Below are positions 44,712-53,261 of a DNA stretch of 64,000 nt, in pieces. The DNA is from Clostridiales bacterium. Its GTDB lineage: Bacteria > Bacillota > Clostridia > Christensenellales > CAG-138. The DNA lies in NCBI GenBank assembly GCA_004557245.1, contig SFEL01000004.1:21996-85995 (forward strand), read 5' to 3'. Positions within the stretch are counted from its first letter, which is position 1, and every line of letters starts with the position of its first letter. Below the pieces are notes generated by a model. That model ran no database searches. It was not told the origin of the DNA and saw only the letters and a list, made by a program, of their open reading frames with translations. A program made the translations under genes and the position numbers.

Positions 44712-44741
44712 ATTATAACACCGATATGGTGATAATGTCAA
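44712..44741 (-). promoter_or_regulatory. Sigma-A promoter of tRNA-Trp
   Basis: On the minus strand TTGACA (44736-44741) and TATAAT (44712-44717) are 18 bases apart, about 20 bases before the tRNA. Confidence 0.8.
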
Positions 44742-44763
44742 CTTTATTTTTAGGGAGGATACA

Positions 44764-45222
44764 TTGAAGAAGGTCGTTATATATACCGACGGTGCGTGTA
44801 GCGGCAATCCAGGCCCGGGTGGCTGGGGCGCGGTTCTCATGTATGGGCAATTCAAAAAGGAGATTTCGGGCGGGGAAAAAATGACTACGAACAATCGCAT
44901 GGAGCTTATGGCGGCCATATCTGCACTGAGTGCCTTGAAAGAGCCCTGTGAAGTAGATTTATTTACCGATAGCGCCTATCTTTGCCGGGCATTTTCCGAG
45001 AACTGGGTGACTAACTGGCAGCGCAACGGCTGGAAAACCAGCGGCAAAAAGGAAGTGGAAAACCGTGACCTGTGGGAGCTGCTTATTGCACATACACACA
45101 AACACAGCATCAGCTGGCACAAGGTAAAGGGCCATAGCGACAACGCCTACAACAATCGATGCGACGAGCTTGCGCGGGGCGCTATTGCAGGTTGTAAAGC
45201 GAAGCAAAATGGTGTAAAATAA
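44764..45222 (+). CDS. rnhA: Ribonuclease HI
   Basis: A 152-residue enzyme that cuts the RNA strand of RNA-DNA hybrids. The catalytic set is Asp9 (YTDGACSGNPGPGG), Glu47 (NNRMELMA), Asp69 (FTDSAY) and a late Asp in CDELARG. The start is TTG, with GGGAGG eight bases upstream; no ATG is available before the first conserved strand. Length is normal. Confidence 0.94.
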   Translation: MKKVVIYTDGACSGNPGPGGWGAVLMYGQFKKEISGGEKMTTNNRMELMAAISALSALKEPCEVDLFTDSAYLCRAFSENWVTNWQRNGWKTSGKKEVENRDLWELLIAHTHKHSISWHKVKGHSDNAYNNRCDELARGAIAGCKAKQNGVK

Positions 45223-45265
45223 ATATGTTTGTATAAACCTATCAAATTTTCAGGAGAGAGATAAT

Positions 45266-46204
45266 ATGAAAAAGATAGTTATCGCACTTGGCGGAAACGC
45301 CCTTCAGGAAGCGGGCAAGCCTGCAACGGCAGAGGCTCAGCTTGAAGTAGTCGAAAAGACCTCCGAGTATATCGCGGACATAATAGGCGAGGGATATAAG
45401 GTCATTATTGCCCACGGAAACGGCCCTCAGGTAGGCCGCATAGTGCTCCAGAACGAGTATGCCACCCCTGTAAGCCCGGCAATGCCCTTTGATGTATGCG
45501 GCGCTATGAGCCAGGGCTATATAGGATACCACATTCAGCAGGGCCTTACAAAGGTACTGCGTTCACGCGGAAACAAGTCCGAGGTGGCTACTGTGGTAAC
45601 TCAGGTGCTGGTAGACAGGAACGATCCCAAGTTCAAAAACCCCTCCAAGCCTATAGGCCCATTCTATACCGAGGAAGAAGCCAAGAAGATAGCCGACGAG
45701 AAGGGCTATGTAATGAAGGAAGACGCGGGCCGCGGCTGGAGGCGAGTAGTTGCGTCCCCAATGCCCGTTGAGATAGAGGAGCTCAGTGCAGTAAAATGCC
45801 TGGTTGACAACGGCTTCGTAGTCGTCACCGTAGGCGGAGGCGGTATCCCTGTAATACGCAACGATAAGGGTGAGCTGGAAGGCACAGCCGCCGTTATAGA
45901 TAAGGATCTTGCAAGCGAGAAGCTGGCGGAGGATCTGGATGCCGATGCTCTGGTTATACTTACCGCTGTAGAAAAGGTAAGCATCAACTACAAGAAACCC
46001 GACCAGAAGGATCTGGATAAGCTTACCGTATCGGAAGCCAGGAAGTACATGGCCGAAGGCCAGTTCGCCCCCGGCTCTATGCTGCCCAAGGTAGAGGCTG
46101 CTGTTAAGTTCGTGGAGAGCAAGCCCGGCAGGATAACCATAATCACCAGCCTTGATAAGGCGGTAGAGGCTCTTGACGGCAAGGCCGGAACTACCATAGC
46201 ATAA
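45266..46204 (+). CDS. arcC: Carbamate kinase
   Basis: A 312-residue enzyme that makes ATP from carbamoyl phosphate and ADP. It begins MKKIVIALGGNAL, contains IIAHGNGPQVG and DAGRGWRRVVASP, and has the family's YKKPDQKDLDKLT segment. AGGAG precedes the ATG. The usual arginine-deiminase partners (arcA, argF) are not next to it, so it may serve agmatine, citrulline or purine fermentation encoded elsewhere. Confidence 0.94.
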   Translation: MKKIVIALGGNALQEAGKPATAEAQLEVVEKTSEYIADIIGEGYKVIIAHGNGPQVGRIVLQNEYATPVSPAMPFDVCGAMSQGYIGYHIQQGLTKVLRSRGNKSEVATVVTQVLVDRNDPKFKNPSKPIGPFYTEEEAKKIADEKGYVMKEDAGRGWRRVVASPMPVEIEELSAVKCLVDNGFVVVTVGGGGIPVIRNDKGELEGTAAVIDKDLASEKLAEDLDADALVILTAVEKVSINYKKPDQKDLDKLTVSEARKYMAEGQFAPGSMLPKVEAAVKFVESKPGRITIITSLDKAVEALDGKAGTTIA

Positions 46205-46213
46205 GAATAACTA

Positions 46214-46242
46214 TTGAAATACTTTGATTCGGGGTATATAAT
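46214..46242 (+). promoter_or_regulatory. Sigma-A promoter of the aminotransferase gene
   Basis: TTGAAA at 46214-46219 and TATAAT at 46237-46242 with a 17-base spacer. Confidence 0.7.
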
Positions 46243-46284
46243 CTAAGTCAGATTTATACTTTGAAACAAAGGAGAGGATTTTCT

Positions 46285-47562
46285 ATGACATCTCTTAAGC
46301 AGATGGATCGCGCAGAACTTCAGATGTTTTATGAAGCGGCACTGAAAGAATACGAGAGCTGCAAGGCCAAGGGCCTAAAGCTGGATATGTCCCGCGGCAA
46401 GCCCTCAAGGGCCCAGGTGGCTCTCTCAAACGATATGCTTAATATCGACGTTGTATCCAACGCTGTTACAGACGGCATAGACGCCTTTAATTACGGCGGG
46501 CTGGACGGTCTGCCGATATGCAGGAGATTTTTTGCCGATACTCTGGGAGTAAAGCCCGAGCAGGTATTTGTAGGCGGCAACGCCAGCCTTCAGCTTATGT
46601 ACGATACCATAGCAAAGGCTTATACCCACGGCCTGCTGCATTCCGAAAAGCCATGGTCAAAGCTGGACAAGATAAAGTGGCTTTGCCCGGCGCCCGGCTA
46701 TGACCGCCACTTCAAGGTCACCCAGGCCTTCGGCATGGAGCTTATAACGGTTCCCATGAACGACGACGGCCCAGACATGGACATGGTAGAGGAGGTCGTA
46801 AAGGATCCTGCCGTAAAGGGTATGTGGTGCGTGCCTAAGTATTCCAATCCCGACGGCATAGTATACAGCGACGAGGTCATCGACCGCATAGCGCATCTTA
46901 AGCCGGCGGCGGCGGACTTCCTGCTCATGTGGGACAACGCCTACTGTATCCACGAGTTTGACGGAGAATTCCGCCCCTTCAGGGATATTCTGACGCTGTG
47001 CAGCGAGGCCGGCAATCCGGATATGGTATTTGAATTCGCTTCCACGTCCAAGATAACCTTCCCAGGAAGCGGTGTTGCGTGCTTTGCGTGCAGCAAGGCG
47101 AATATGGCGTACATGAAGAAGCTGATATCCGCCCAGACCATCAGCTTTGATAAGATAAACCAACTGCGCCATGCGCTGTTTTTGAAGGATAGGGCAACCG
47201 CCTTGGTGCACATGAAGAAGCACGCCGAGTTCCTCAAGCCCAAGTTCGACATAGTCCTCGAATATCTTGAGCGCGAAATAAAGCCTTTGGACATAGGCAG
47301 ATGGCATACGCCTAAGGGCGGCTATTTTGTCAGCTTTTTCACAATTCCGGGCTGCGCCAAGCGCACCAACCAGCTCGCCAAGGAGGCCGGAGTGGTCATG
47401 ACAGCTGCAGGTGCAACGTATCCTTACGGTATAGATCCCGAGGATTCAAATCTGCGCATAGCGCCGAGCTATCCGCCTGTAGAAGAACTCAAGGAAGCAA
47501 TGTCGGTGTTTTGCACATGTGTAAAGCTGGCTGCTGCTGAGAAGCTGCTGGCGGAAAAGTGA
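46285..47562 (+). CDS. PLP-dependent aminotransferase (class I fold, aspartate aminotransferase-like)
   Basis: A 425-residue cytoplasmic enzyme. The PLP lysine is Lys256 in ASTSKITFPGSG. The cofactor-binding Asp-x-x-Tyr is DNAYC near 216, and NPDG precedes it. The N-terminal LDMSRGKPS block and overall length fit the family Asp_aminotransf (PF12897), not classical AspC. The amino donor is not decided by sequence. The ATG at 46285 follows GGAGAGG; a TTG frame start at 46261 would put the ribosome site inside the gene. Confidence 0.87.
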   Translation: MTSLKQMDRAELQMFYEAALKEYESCKAKGLKLDMSRGKPSRAQVALSNDMLNIDVVSNAVTDGIDAFNYGGLDGLPICRRFFADTLGVKPEQVFVGGNASLQLMYDTIAKAYTHGLLHSEKPWSKLDKIKWLCPAPGYDRHFKVTQAFGMELITVPMNDDGPDMDMVEEVVKDPAVKGMWCVPKYSNPDGIVYSDEVIDRIAHLKPAAADFLLMWDNAYCIHEFDGEFRPFRDILTLCSEAGNPDMVFEFASTSKITFPGSGVACFACSKANMAYMKKLISAQTISFDKINQLRHALFLKDRATALVHMKKHAEFLKPKFDIVLEYLEREIKPLDIGRWHTPKGGYFVSFFTIPGCAKRTNQLAKEAGVVMTAAGATYPYGIDPEDSNLRIAPSYPPVEELKEAMSVFCTCVKLAAAEKLLAEK

Positions 47563-47582
47563 TGTAAAAATTAAGACGATTA

Positions 47583-47620
47583 AACAGCCACAGTAGCTGC
47601 TCTGCTGTGGCTGTTCTTAT
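47583..47620 (+). terminator. Terminator after the aminotransferase gene
   Basis: AACAGCCACAG pairs with CTGTGGCTGTT around an 11-base loop, followed by CTTAT. The T tract is short. Confidence 0.65.
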
Positions 47621-47777
47621 GCTTTATTCTGTCGTATGATAGTATAAGACAAAACAGAAAATCGGAATTAGCATACAGGGCAGCAATGTCTAATTGAAGC
47701 AATGCGGCATTTCTCGCTTTGTGTCGTGTTGAGATGAAAAAGCCGGTGCTATACTAACGGCGAAAGGAGGGTATCTG

Positions 47778-48461
47778 ATGGATCAGATCAAGATAGGAAT
47801 ATTTCTGAAAGAGCTCCGAAAAGAAAAAAAACTGACGCAGGAGCAGTTGGCAGAGAAGTTAAATGTATCCGGCAGGACGGTATCTCGTTGGGAAACGGGA
47901 AGCAATATGCCTGATATCGGTATGCTGGTCGAGATGGCTGATTTTTTTGATGTGAGCATACCTGAAATCGTTAGCGGAGAAAGGAAAAGCGAGAATATGA
48001 ATAAAGAAACGAGAGATACTGCCGTAGCCATGGCAGAGTACGGTCGAAATGCCGTAAAGAAAGGAAAGCAAAAAGCAATTGGTATTCTGATGTCGGCATT
48101 CGGCATATTCATCATTGTGTCGGCGTTGTCAATATTTCCAAGTGATAGCAGTTGGGGAAGCATTTACTCGGTTTTGGGAAGTATTTTTCTGGTTGCCGGC
48201 ATATATCTCATTATCAGGCCGGTGGTGGCTAAACGAGGCTTGCGCATACTGACGGTCCTCGGATGCGTTTGCCTGTTATTTGGAGCTTTTGCGCTATCCG
48301 ATTATATTGCGGTTAAGCAGTTCAGCCAGGTGCCAAGGTTCCGGTATGCGACAAGTTATGATTCACGGTATCCTGATCAATTAGTACATAAAACCATATT
48401 TTTTACAGCGGTTCAGAAAAATCCCGGAACAGAGAATGAGAAAGTCTTTATTGTAAAATAA
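47778..48461 (+). CDS. XRE-family regulator with a C-terminal membrane domain
   Basis: A 227-residue protein. Residues 8-62 are a helix-turn-helix of the XRE type (LRKEKKLTQEQLAEKLNVSG, then VSRWETG). Two or three hydrophobic segments at about 98-120, 126-147 and 152-172 place the rest in the membrane, with a short hydrophilic C-terminus. Such proteins may respond to envelope or membrane signals; the target is unknown. GGAGGG lies before the ATG. The upstream TATACT (47750-47755) may be its -10. The gene is more AT-rich than its neighbours. Confidence 0.82.
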   Translation: MDQIKIGIFLKELRKEKKLTQEQLAEKLNVSGRTVSRWETGSNMPDIGMLVEMADFFDVSIPEIVSGERKSENMNKETRDTAVAMAEYGRNAVKKGKQKAIGILMSAFGIFIIVSALSIFPSDSSWGSIYSVLGSIFLVAGIYLIIRPVVAKRGLRILTVLGCVCLLFGAFALSDYIAVKQFSQVPRFRYATSYDSRYPDQLVHKTIFFTAVQKNPGTENEKVFIVK

Positions 48462-48522
48462 GTTTTTATGAGGTAATGCGGATTCCAGTGCAGTTATACC
48501 TTAAATAATATCTTTTTTACTA

Positions 48523-48560
48523 CTAACTATTCGTTAAACTTGTGTTTAACGAATAGTTAG
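48523..48560. repeat. Perfect 17-bp palindrome over the recombinase promoter
   Basis: CTAACTATTCGTTAAAC (48523-48539) and its exact complement (48544-48560) flank the 4-base centre TTGT. A likely -10, TATAAT, lies just downstream at 48564-48569, and a TTGTGT -35 would fall in the centre of the palindrome. It could be an operator, a recombinase-binding site or an RNA hairpin. Confidence 0.8.
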
Positions 48561-48606
48561 GTGTATAATATAGATGTATAAAAAGAGATATTGGAGGGAC
48601 TTCCCT

Positions 48607-49653
48607 ATGGGAGAAAATTATGCCGGGAGCCAATATATAGCATATACTACGAAAATCAGAGCTGTTTTAAAGGAACTGCCGAGCTTTGCGGGAGATTTTT
48701 TCCGCGGCATAGAAAACGATACGCTGGTGCGTACAAGATACGCCTATGCGGTGGATATGCGGACATTCTTCAAATATCTGGTGCTGCAGCCGGAGTTTTC
48801 AGATAAGGCCATTACCGAGCTCACCCTTGCCGACCTTGACCGTGTCACGACTTCTACTGTTGAGGATTTCTTGAGCTATGTTTCATATTATACTGATGAC
48901 GGCGACCACGAGCAGATAAATGGTGAGCGTGCCAAGGCGCGAAAGCTTTCCACCCTTCGTGCCTTCTATAAGTATTTTTATCGGAAGGAACGGATAAAGA
49001 ACAATCCCCCCTCCCTCGTCGACCAGCCTTCCATACATGATAAGTCCATAATACGCCTTGAACCTGACGAGGTTGCGCGGCTGCTGGACGCAGTACAGTC
49101 GGGCGAAGGGCTGACTGAAAAGGAAAAGCAGTACCATAAGCGCACGCAGGCCCGAGATCTGGCCATACTTACGCTATTTTTAGGTACAGGCATACGAATC
49201 AGCGAGCTTGTCGGTATCAATATGGAAGATATCAATTTCTCAGCTAACGAATTTTCCGTTACACGCAAGGGCGGCAATCAGGACATATTGGTATTTGGCG
49301 ACGAGGCTCGCTTTGCCCTGCTCAACTACATGCTGGAGCGTGAGCAGGTTGACGCCTGCCCAGGCCATGAGGACGCGCTGTTTCTCTCGCTGCAAAAGAA
49401 GCGAATAACCGTTCGCGCTGTGGAAAATCTGGTGCACAAGTACGCCGTCATAGTAACGCCACAAAAGAAAATATCCCCTCACAAGCTCAGGAGCACCTAC
49501 GGCACAAACCTTTACCGCGAAACCGGGGATATATATCTTGTGGCCGACGTATTAGGCCATAAGGATGTGAACACCACCAGAAAGCACTACGCTGCGGTAT
49601 CTCAGGATAACCGCCGCCTCGCAGCAAAGGTGGTAAAGCTCAGGGACGATTAA
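48607..49653 (+). CDS. Tyrosine recombinase (XerC/D-like)
   Basis: A 349-residue site-specific recombinase. The N-terminal SAM-like DNA-binding domain runs to about 135 and the catalytic domain follows. The residues are present: Arg in GTGIRISELVG, Lys in TRKGGN, His-x-x-Arg in PHKLRSTYG, His in LGHKDVNTTRKHY, and Tyr in the same segment. GGAGGG precedes the ATG at 48607; an ATG at 48574 lies too close to the -10 to be used. It is a stand-alone gene beside lexA, with no phage or ICE genes near. Function as the chromosome-dimer recombinase or as a stand-alone invertase cannot be settled from sequence. Confidence 0.9.
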   Translation: MGENYAGSQYIAYTTKIRAVLKELPSFAGDFFRGIENDTLVRTRYAYAVDMRTFFKYLVLQPEFSDKAITELTLADLDRVTTSTVEDFLSYVSYYTDDGDHEQINGERAKARKLSTLRAFYKYFYRKERIKNNPPSLVDQPSIHDKSIIRLEPDEVARLLDAVQSGEGLTEKEKQYHKRTQARDLAILTLFLGTGIRISELVGINMEDINFSANEFSVTRKGGNQDILVFGDEARFALLNYMLEREQVDACPGHEDALFLSLQKKRITVRAVENLVHKYAVIVTPQKKISPHKLRSTYGTNLYRETGDIYLVADVLGHKDVNTTRKHYAAVSQDNRRLAAKVVKLRDD

Positions 49654-49994
49654 CGCTTCTTTCTTACGCCCTTGAGGCCCTGTATCTTTTGCTGTGCGTC
49701 CTCTATTTCAGCGGCGCGGAGCTTCTGTTCCCATTCTGCCATGAGCTTAGGGTCTACGTCCAGTGGCGCAACGTTGTGCGGGTCAAAGGAATATTCATCA
49801 TCGTCGTCAAACAGATCGTCGTCAAAGGGCAGTTCCATTATCTCGTCAAGGGTGGATATGCTGTCCGTGAGCTCAATCTGAAAATCCTCATAGTCCTTGC
49901 CGCTATCTATGCACTTGCAGCAGTTGTCGCATATCTTGGTGGGATCCAGGTCGCAGTAGTCAAGTTCTGTACCCCGTTCTTTTTCGTCCTGCAT
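49650..49994 (-). CDS. Small acidic cysteine-containing protein, unknown
   Basis: A 114-residue cytoplasmic protein with no membrane segment. An N-terminal cysteine cluster (Cys14, Cys22, Cys25, Cys26, Cys28) could bind metal. The centre is very acidic (FDDDLFDDDDEY near 57-68) and the C-terminus is basic (GVRKKR). It ends against the recombinase gene, sharing four bases, and is divergent from lexA. GGAGG precedes its ATG. I do not recognise a function. Candidate LexA boxes lie 36-66 bases upstream and could control it as well. Confidence 0.7.
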   Translation of the reverse strand: MQDEKERGTELDYCDLDPTKICDNCCKCIDSGKDYEDFQIELTDSISTLDEIMELPFDDDLFDDDDEYSFDPHNVAPLDVDPKLMAEWEQKLRAAEIEDAQQKIQGLKGVRKKR

Positions 49995-50029
49995 AAAACC
50001 TCCGCTTTATTCTACGCTGAATGCTGCAC

Positions 50030-50060
50030 AGAACGTTTGTTTGTTGCAAACATTTGTGCG
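50030..50060. promoter_or_regulatory. Two tandem candidate LexA (SOS) boxes
   Basis: GAACGTTTGTTT at 50031-50042 matches GAAC-N4-GTTY, and AAACATTTGTGCG at 50048-50060 matches the same box less well. Against the Bacillus consensus CGAACATATGTTCG I count 10 and 11 of 14 matches. They flank and overlap the -35 region of lexA. Confidence 0.65.
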
Positions 50061-50072
50061 CCATGCTATAAT
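50044..50072 (+). promoter_or_regulatory. Sigma-A promoter of lexA
   Basis: TTGCAA at 50044-50049 and TATAAT at 50067-50072 with a 17-base spacer, the spacer holding the second SOS box. Confidence 0.75.
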
Positions 50073-50160
50073 TTAGAAAAATATTGTGTAATGCCCAAAA
50101 GCATTGCCTTATATCGATATTATACCACGTTCATACGGTTTAATGGAGGAATATTATAAA

Positions 50161-50781
50161 ATGAAGGAACTTACCCGCCAGCAGCAGGCAGTATATGACT
50201 TTGTAAAGAGCTATATCGAAGAAAAGTCCTATCCTCCTACAATACGCGAAATAGGCGCGGCGGTGGGCCTGAGCTCAACTTCTACCGTCCATTCACACGT
50301 CAAGACGCTTATAGATAAGGGATATCTCGTTTCCAGCCCATCAACTCAGCGGACTATCGCCTTGGCCATGCCCGAGAATAAACAGCGCCACGTCATGGAC
50401 GTGCCATGCGTGGGCACGGTCGCCGCAGGCACACCCATACTTGCCTTTGATGACGTAACCGAAAGTCTGCCTCTCCCCACCTCTTTGCTTCACGGGGCGA
50501 AGAAGGGCGAAGCTTTCATACTTGAAGTAAAGGGCGAGAGCATGATAGAGGCCGGCATAAACAGCGGCGACATGATAGTTGTAAACAGCGGCCTTGGCGC
50601 GGAAAACGGAGATATAGTAGTTGCACGTGTATGCGGCGATACCGCCACGGTAAAGCGCATATTCTATGAGAAGCCAAAGATAAGGCTCCAGCCGGAAAAC
50701 TCAGGCATGGAGCCCATATATGCGGATTATGATAATGTTGAGGTATTAGGCAGGGTAGTCGCTCTTCTCAGACGCTACTAA
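50161..50781 (+). CDS. lexA: SOS repressor LexA
   Basis: A 206-residue repressor. The N-terminal winged helix (about 1-65) includes SYPPTIREIG and the recognition helix SSTSTVHSHVKTL. The self-cleavage site is Ala89-Gly90, and the catalytic dyad is Ser127 (GESM) and Lys165 (TVKRI). GGAGG lies 11 bases before the ATG. Its own promoter overlaps two candidate LexA boxes, which fits autoregulation. recA, its activator, is at 40.8 kb. Confidence 0.96.
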   Translation: MKELTRQQQAVYDFVKSYIEEKSYPPTIREIGAAVGLSSTSTVHSHVKTLIDKGYLVSSPSTQRTIALAMPENKQRHVMDVPCVGTVAAGTPILAFDDVTESLPLPTSLLHGAKKGEAFILEVKGESMIEAGINSGDMIVVNSGLGAENGDIVVARVCGDTATVKRIFYEKPKIRLQPENSGMEPIYADYDNVEVLGRVVALLRRY

Positions 50782-50787
50782 GGTTTA

Positions 50788-52065
50788 TTATATGCTTACC
50801 TCGCCGTTTTTGATAAGATCGTCCAATGCCAGCATAACGCCTATACGTCCGTGGGCGTAGGTCAGACCGCCCTGTACATAGGCCGTATAAGGCTCCACTA
50901 TTGGCGCGTCAGCGCTGAGCTCGATAGATGATCCCTGTACGAAGGCGCCTGCCGCCATTATTACCTGGCTGGTATAGCCGGGCATATCCCACGGTTCCGG
51001 CTGGACAAAGCTGTCCACTGGAGCCGCTTTTTGTATGCTGCGGCAGAAGGAAATCAGCGCATCTGCGGTATTAAAGCGCAGAGACTGGACTATATCGGAA
51101 CGCACTGCATCGCTCCTGGGCATGCTTATCATGCCTACGCTCTCGAACACCTTGGCGAATAGCACGGCGTTTTTCAGCGCCTGTGCCGTCACGTGGGGCG
51201 ACAGGAATATACCCTGGAAGAACGGTGCGTAGCTGCCGTAATAGGAGCCCACTTCCCTGCCCATTCCGGGCACTGTCAACCGCATCTCGATGCGTTCCAA
51301 GGCCTTCTTTGAACCTGCTATATAGCCGCCGGTAGGTGCTATGCCGCTGCCGATGTTCTTTATAAGAGAGCCTATCATTACATCAGCGCTGTAATAGGCC
51401 GGCTCATGGGGTCGAGTGAACTCACCGTAGCAGTTGTCCACTACGACAAACGCATTTGGGGCAAGCTTTTTCGCCATATCGAACACCGGCGCCATCTCTT
51501 CCGGCGTCAGCGCGTTGCGCCAGGAGTAGCCGCGGGAACGCTGGAAGTATATCACCTTTTCGCTGCCGGTAATGGCTGCTTTCGCGGCATCAATATCTAT
51601 ATGTCCGTCGGCGGTCAGATCCACCTGACGGTATATGACGCCCATGCGCTTTAATGAACAGTATTCATCGCCGCTTATGCCTATGGCCTTCTCCAGCGTG
51701 TCGTATGGCTTGCCCGTAAGGGAAAGCATTACGTCCCCGGGCTCCAGCAGGCCTGACAGCGCCGTGAATATCGCCTGCGTACCAGAGGATATCTGTGGGC
51801 GAACCAGCGCGTCCTCCGCCTCCAGAGCACAAGCAAATACCGCGCCAAGTGCCTCGCGGCCTATGTCGTCATAGCCGTAGCCGCTGGTGGGCGCAAAGTG
51901 CCTCAGCGCTATACAGTTGTCCTGAAATGCCTTGAGTACCCTCGCCTGTGTGTATGCCTCATTCGCCTCTATACCTTCATATATATTTCCGAGAGAATTT
52001 TCGCAGGATTTTACAAAATCATAGGTTTTCTGCGATATTCCGAGCAGTTTAAGTTCCGGATTCAT
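50788..52065 (-). CDS. Methionine gamma-lyase family PLP protein (aluminium-resistance type)
   Basis: A 425-residue PLP-dependent enzyme of the PF06838 family. The PLP lysine is in GSLIKNIGSGIAPTGGYIAG, and conserved blocks RPQISSGTQAIFTAL and VVVDNCYGEFT are present. Old annotations call it aluminium resistance protein; its substrate is not established. The start abuts the hfq stop. This hfq-next-to-lyase pairing is common in Clostridia. Confidence 0.86.
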   Translation of the reverse strand: MNPELKLLGISQKTYDFVKSCENSLGNIYEGIEANEAYTQARVLKAFQDNCIALRHFAPTSGYGYDDIGREALGAVFACALEAEDALVRPQISSGTQAIFTALSGLLEPGDVMLSLTGKPYDTLEKAIGISGDEYCSLKRMGVIYRQVDLTADGHIDIDAAKAAITGSEKVIYFQRSRGYSWRNALTPEEMAPVFDMAKKLAPNAFVVVDNCYGEFTRPHEPAYYSADVMIGSLIKNIGSGIAPTGGYIAGSKKALERIEMRLTVPGMGREVGSYYGSYAPFFQGIFLSPHVTAQALKNAVLFAKVFESVGMISMPRSDAVRSDIVQSLRFNTADALISFCRSIQKAAPVDSFVQPEPWDMPGYTSQVIMAAGAFVQGSSIELSADAPIVEPYTAYVQGGLTYAHGRIGVMLALDDLIKNGEVSI

Positions 52066-52308
52066 TTATTCTTCCTTTTGCTCCTGATTGTTTATTGTTA
52101 TTCTGGCGTTGGGAGTAACGGTGGATATGGCGTGCTTGTATATCATCATCTGCTCATTTCCGACTTCTGCCGTCACGACAAAGCTGTCGTAACCTGTTAT
52201 TATGGCGTTCTTTATCTGGTATCCGTTTGTGACGTGGATAGTCACGGGCACCTTTGCCTTGCGCGCGCTGTTCAAAAAAGCGTCCTGCAAATTCATTGGC
52301 TTATTCAT
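52066..52308 (-). CDS. hfq: RNA chaperone Hfq
   Basis: An 80-residue Sm-like protein that forms hexamers and binds small RNAs and mRNAs. Sm1 is near 10-50 (VTIHVTNGYQIKNAIITGYDSF) and Sm2 is MIYKHAISTVTPN, with the key KHAIS block. GGAG lies nine bases before the first ATG; a second ATG four codons later is possible. It overlaps miaA by eight bases, as in many bacteria. Confidence 0.95.
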   Translation of the reverse strand: MNKPMNLQDAFLNSARKAKVPVTIHVTNGYQIKNAIITGYDSFVVTAEVGNEQMMIYKHAISTVTPNARITINNQEQKEE

Positions 52309-53260
52309 CTATCACATCTCCTGTACATATGCGGCAAACCTCCTCGCCCAGAGCCCCTGCGCTTTCAAAGGTGCTTACGTCCAGCCATGTTATTCGCCTG
52401 TCGCGCCTGAACCAGGTAAGCTGGCGCTTGGCAAAGCGGCGTGTCTCATGCTTTATGGCTTCTATACCTTCAGATAGTGTGTATTCACCGTCGAATACCC
52501 TAAAAAGCTGCTTATACCCAAGGCCCTGAAGTGCGGGCAGGCTTCGGTCGTAATTCCTGTCGTATATCGCCCGCGCCTCTTCCACAAGGCCCTGCTCCAG
52601 CATAATATCCACCCGCCTGTTTATGCGGTCGTACAGCATTGCCCTCGGCATCGTCAGGCCTATCATAACTGGATTATACGGTATCTCCGCACCTGCCTTG
52701 TTTGAAAAGTCTCCGCCATGGGCATCTATTGGCTTTCCAGTCAGTCTCAGCACCTCAAGTGCGCGTATTATGCGCTTTGTATCATTTGGGTGCAGCCGGG
52801 CAGCCGATTCCGGGTCTTCTTCCTGCAGCATGGCGTGGAGCGTACCCCTTCCCTGCCTTTCTTCTATTTCTGATAGCTCGGACCTAAGTTTTTCATCTGA
52901 CTGTACCTCTGTAAAGTTCAGCGGGAATACCAGGGAATTAATGTAAAGTCCCGTTCCGCCGACTACGATAGGCTGTTTTCCTCTACCTGCTATGTCCTCT
53001 ATTGCCTCCCCTGCCATCTTGCGGAATTCCGCTACACTGAACTTGGGGGAGTTTATGTCTATGGCGTCCATCAGGTGATGGGGTATTCCCTGCCGTTCTT
53101 GCATGGTAGGCTTGGCTGAGCCTATGTCCATGCCCTTATATACCTGTATGGAGTCTGCCGAAACTATCTCGCCGTTGAGCTTGATTGCCGCATATATCGA
53201 AGCGGCGGTCTTGCCGCTTGCCGTAGGGCCTACGATGAGTATAAGCTTAAGCTTTTCCAT
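52301..53260 (-). CDS. miaA: tRNA dimethylallyltransferase
   Basis: A 319-residue enzyme that adds the isopentenyl group to A37 of tRNAs reading UNN codons. P-loop GPTASGKT is at 11-18, then ADSIQVYKGMDIGSAKP and the C-terminal QLTWFRRD block. The ATG at 53260 overlaps the region just after the mutL stop; an in-frame start upstream would lie within mutL. MiaB, which next methylthiolates the same base, is in the same gene run. Confidence 0.94.
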   Translation of the reverse strand: MEKLKLILIVGPTASGKTAASIYAAIKLNGEIVSADSIQVYKGMDIGSAKPTMQERQGIPHHLMDAIDINSPKFSVAEFRKMAGEAIEDIAGRGKQPIVVGGTGLYINSLVFPLNFTEVQSDEKLRSELSEIEERQGRGTLHAMLQEEDPESAARLHPNDTKRIIRALEVLRLTGKPIDAHGGDFSNKAGAEIPYNPVMIGLTMPRAMLYDRINRRVDIMLEQGLVEEARAIYDRNYDRSLPALQGLGYKQLFRVFDGEYTLSEGIEAIKHETRRFAKRQLTWFRRDRRITWLDVSTFESAGALGEEVCRICTGDVIDE

Positions 53261-53261
53261 A

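Noticed and set aside
48523..48560. Chromosomal dif site
   Set aside because: The arms and 4-base centre do not match the Firmicute dif pattern of 11-bp arms and a 6-8 base centre; an operator or private recombinase site fits better.
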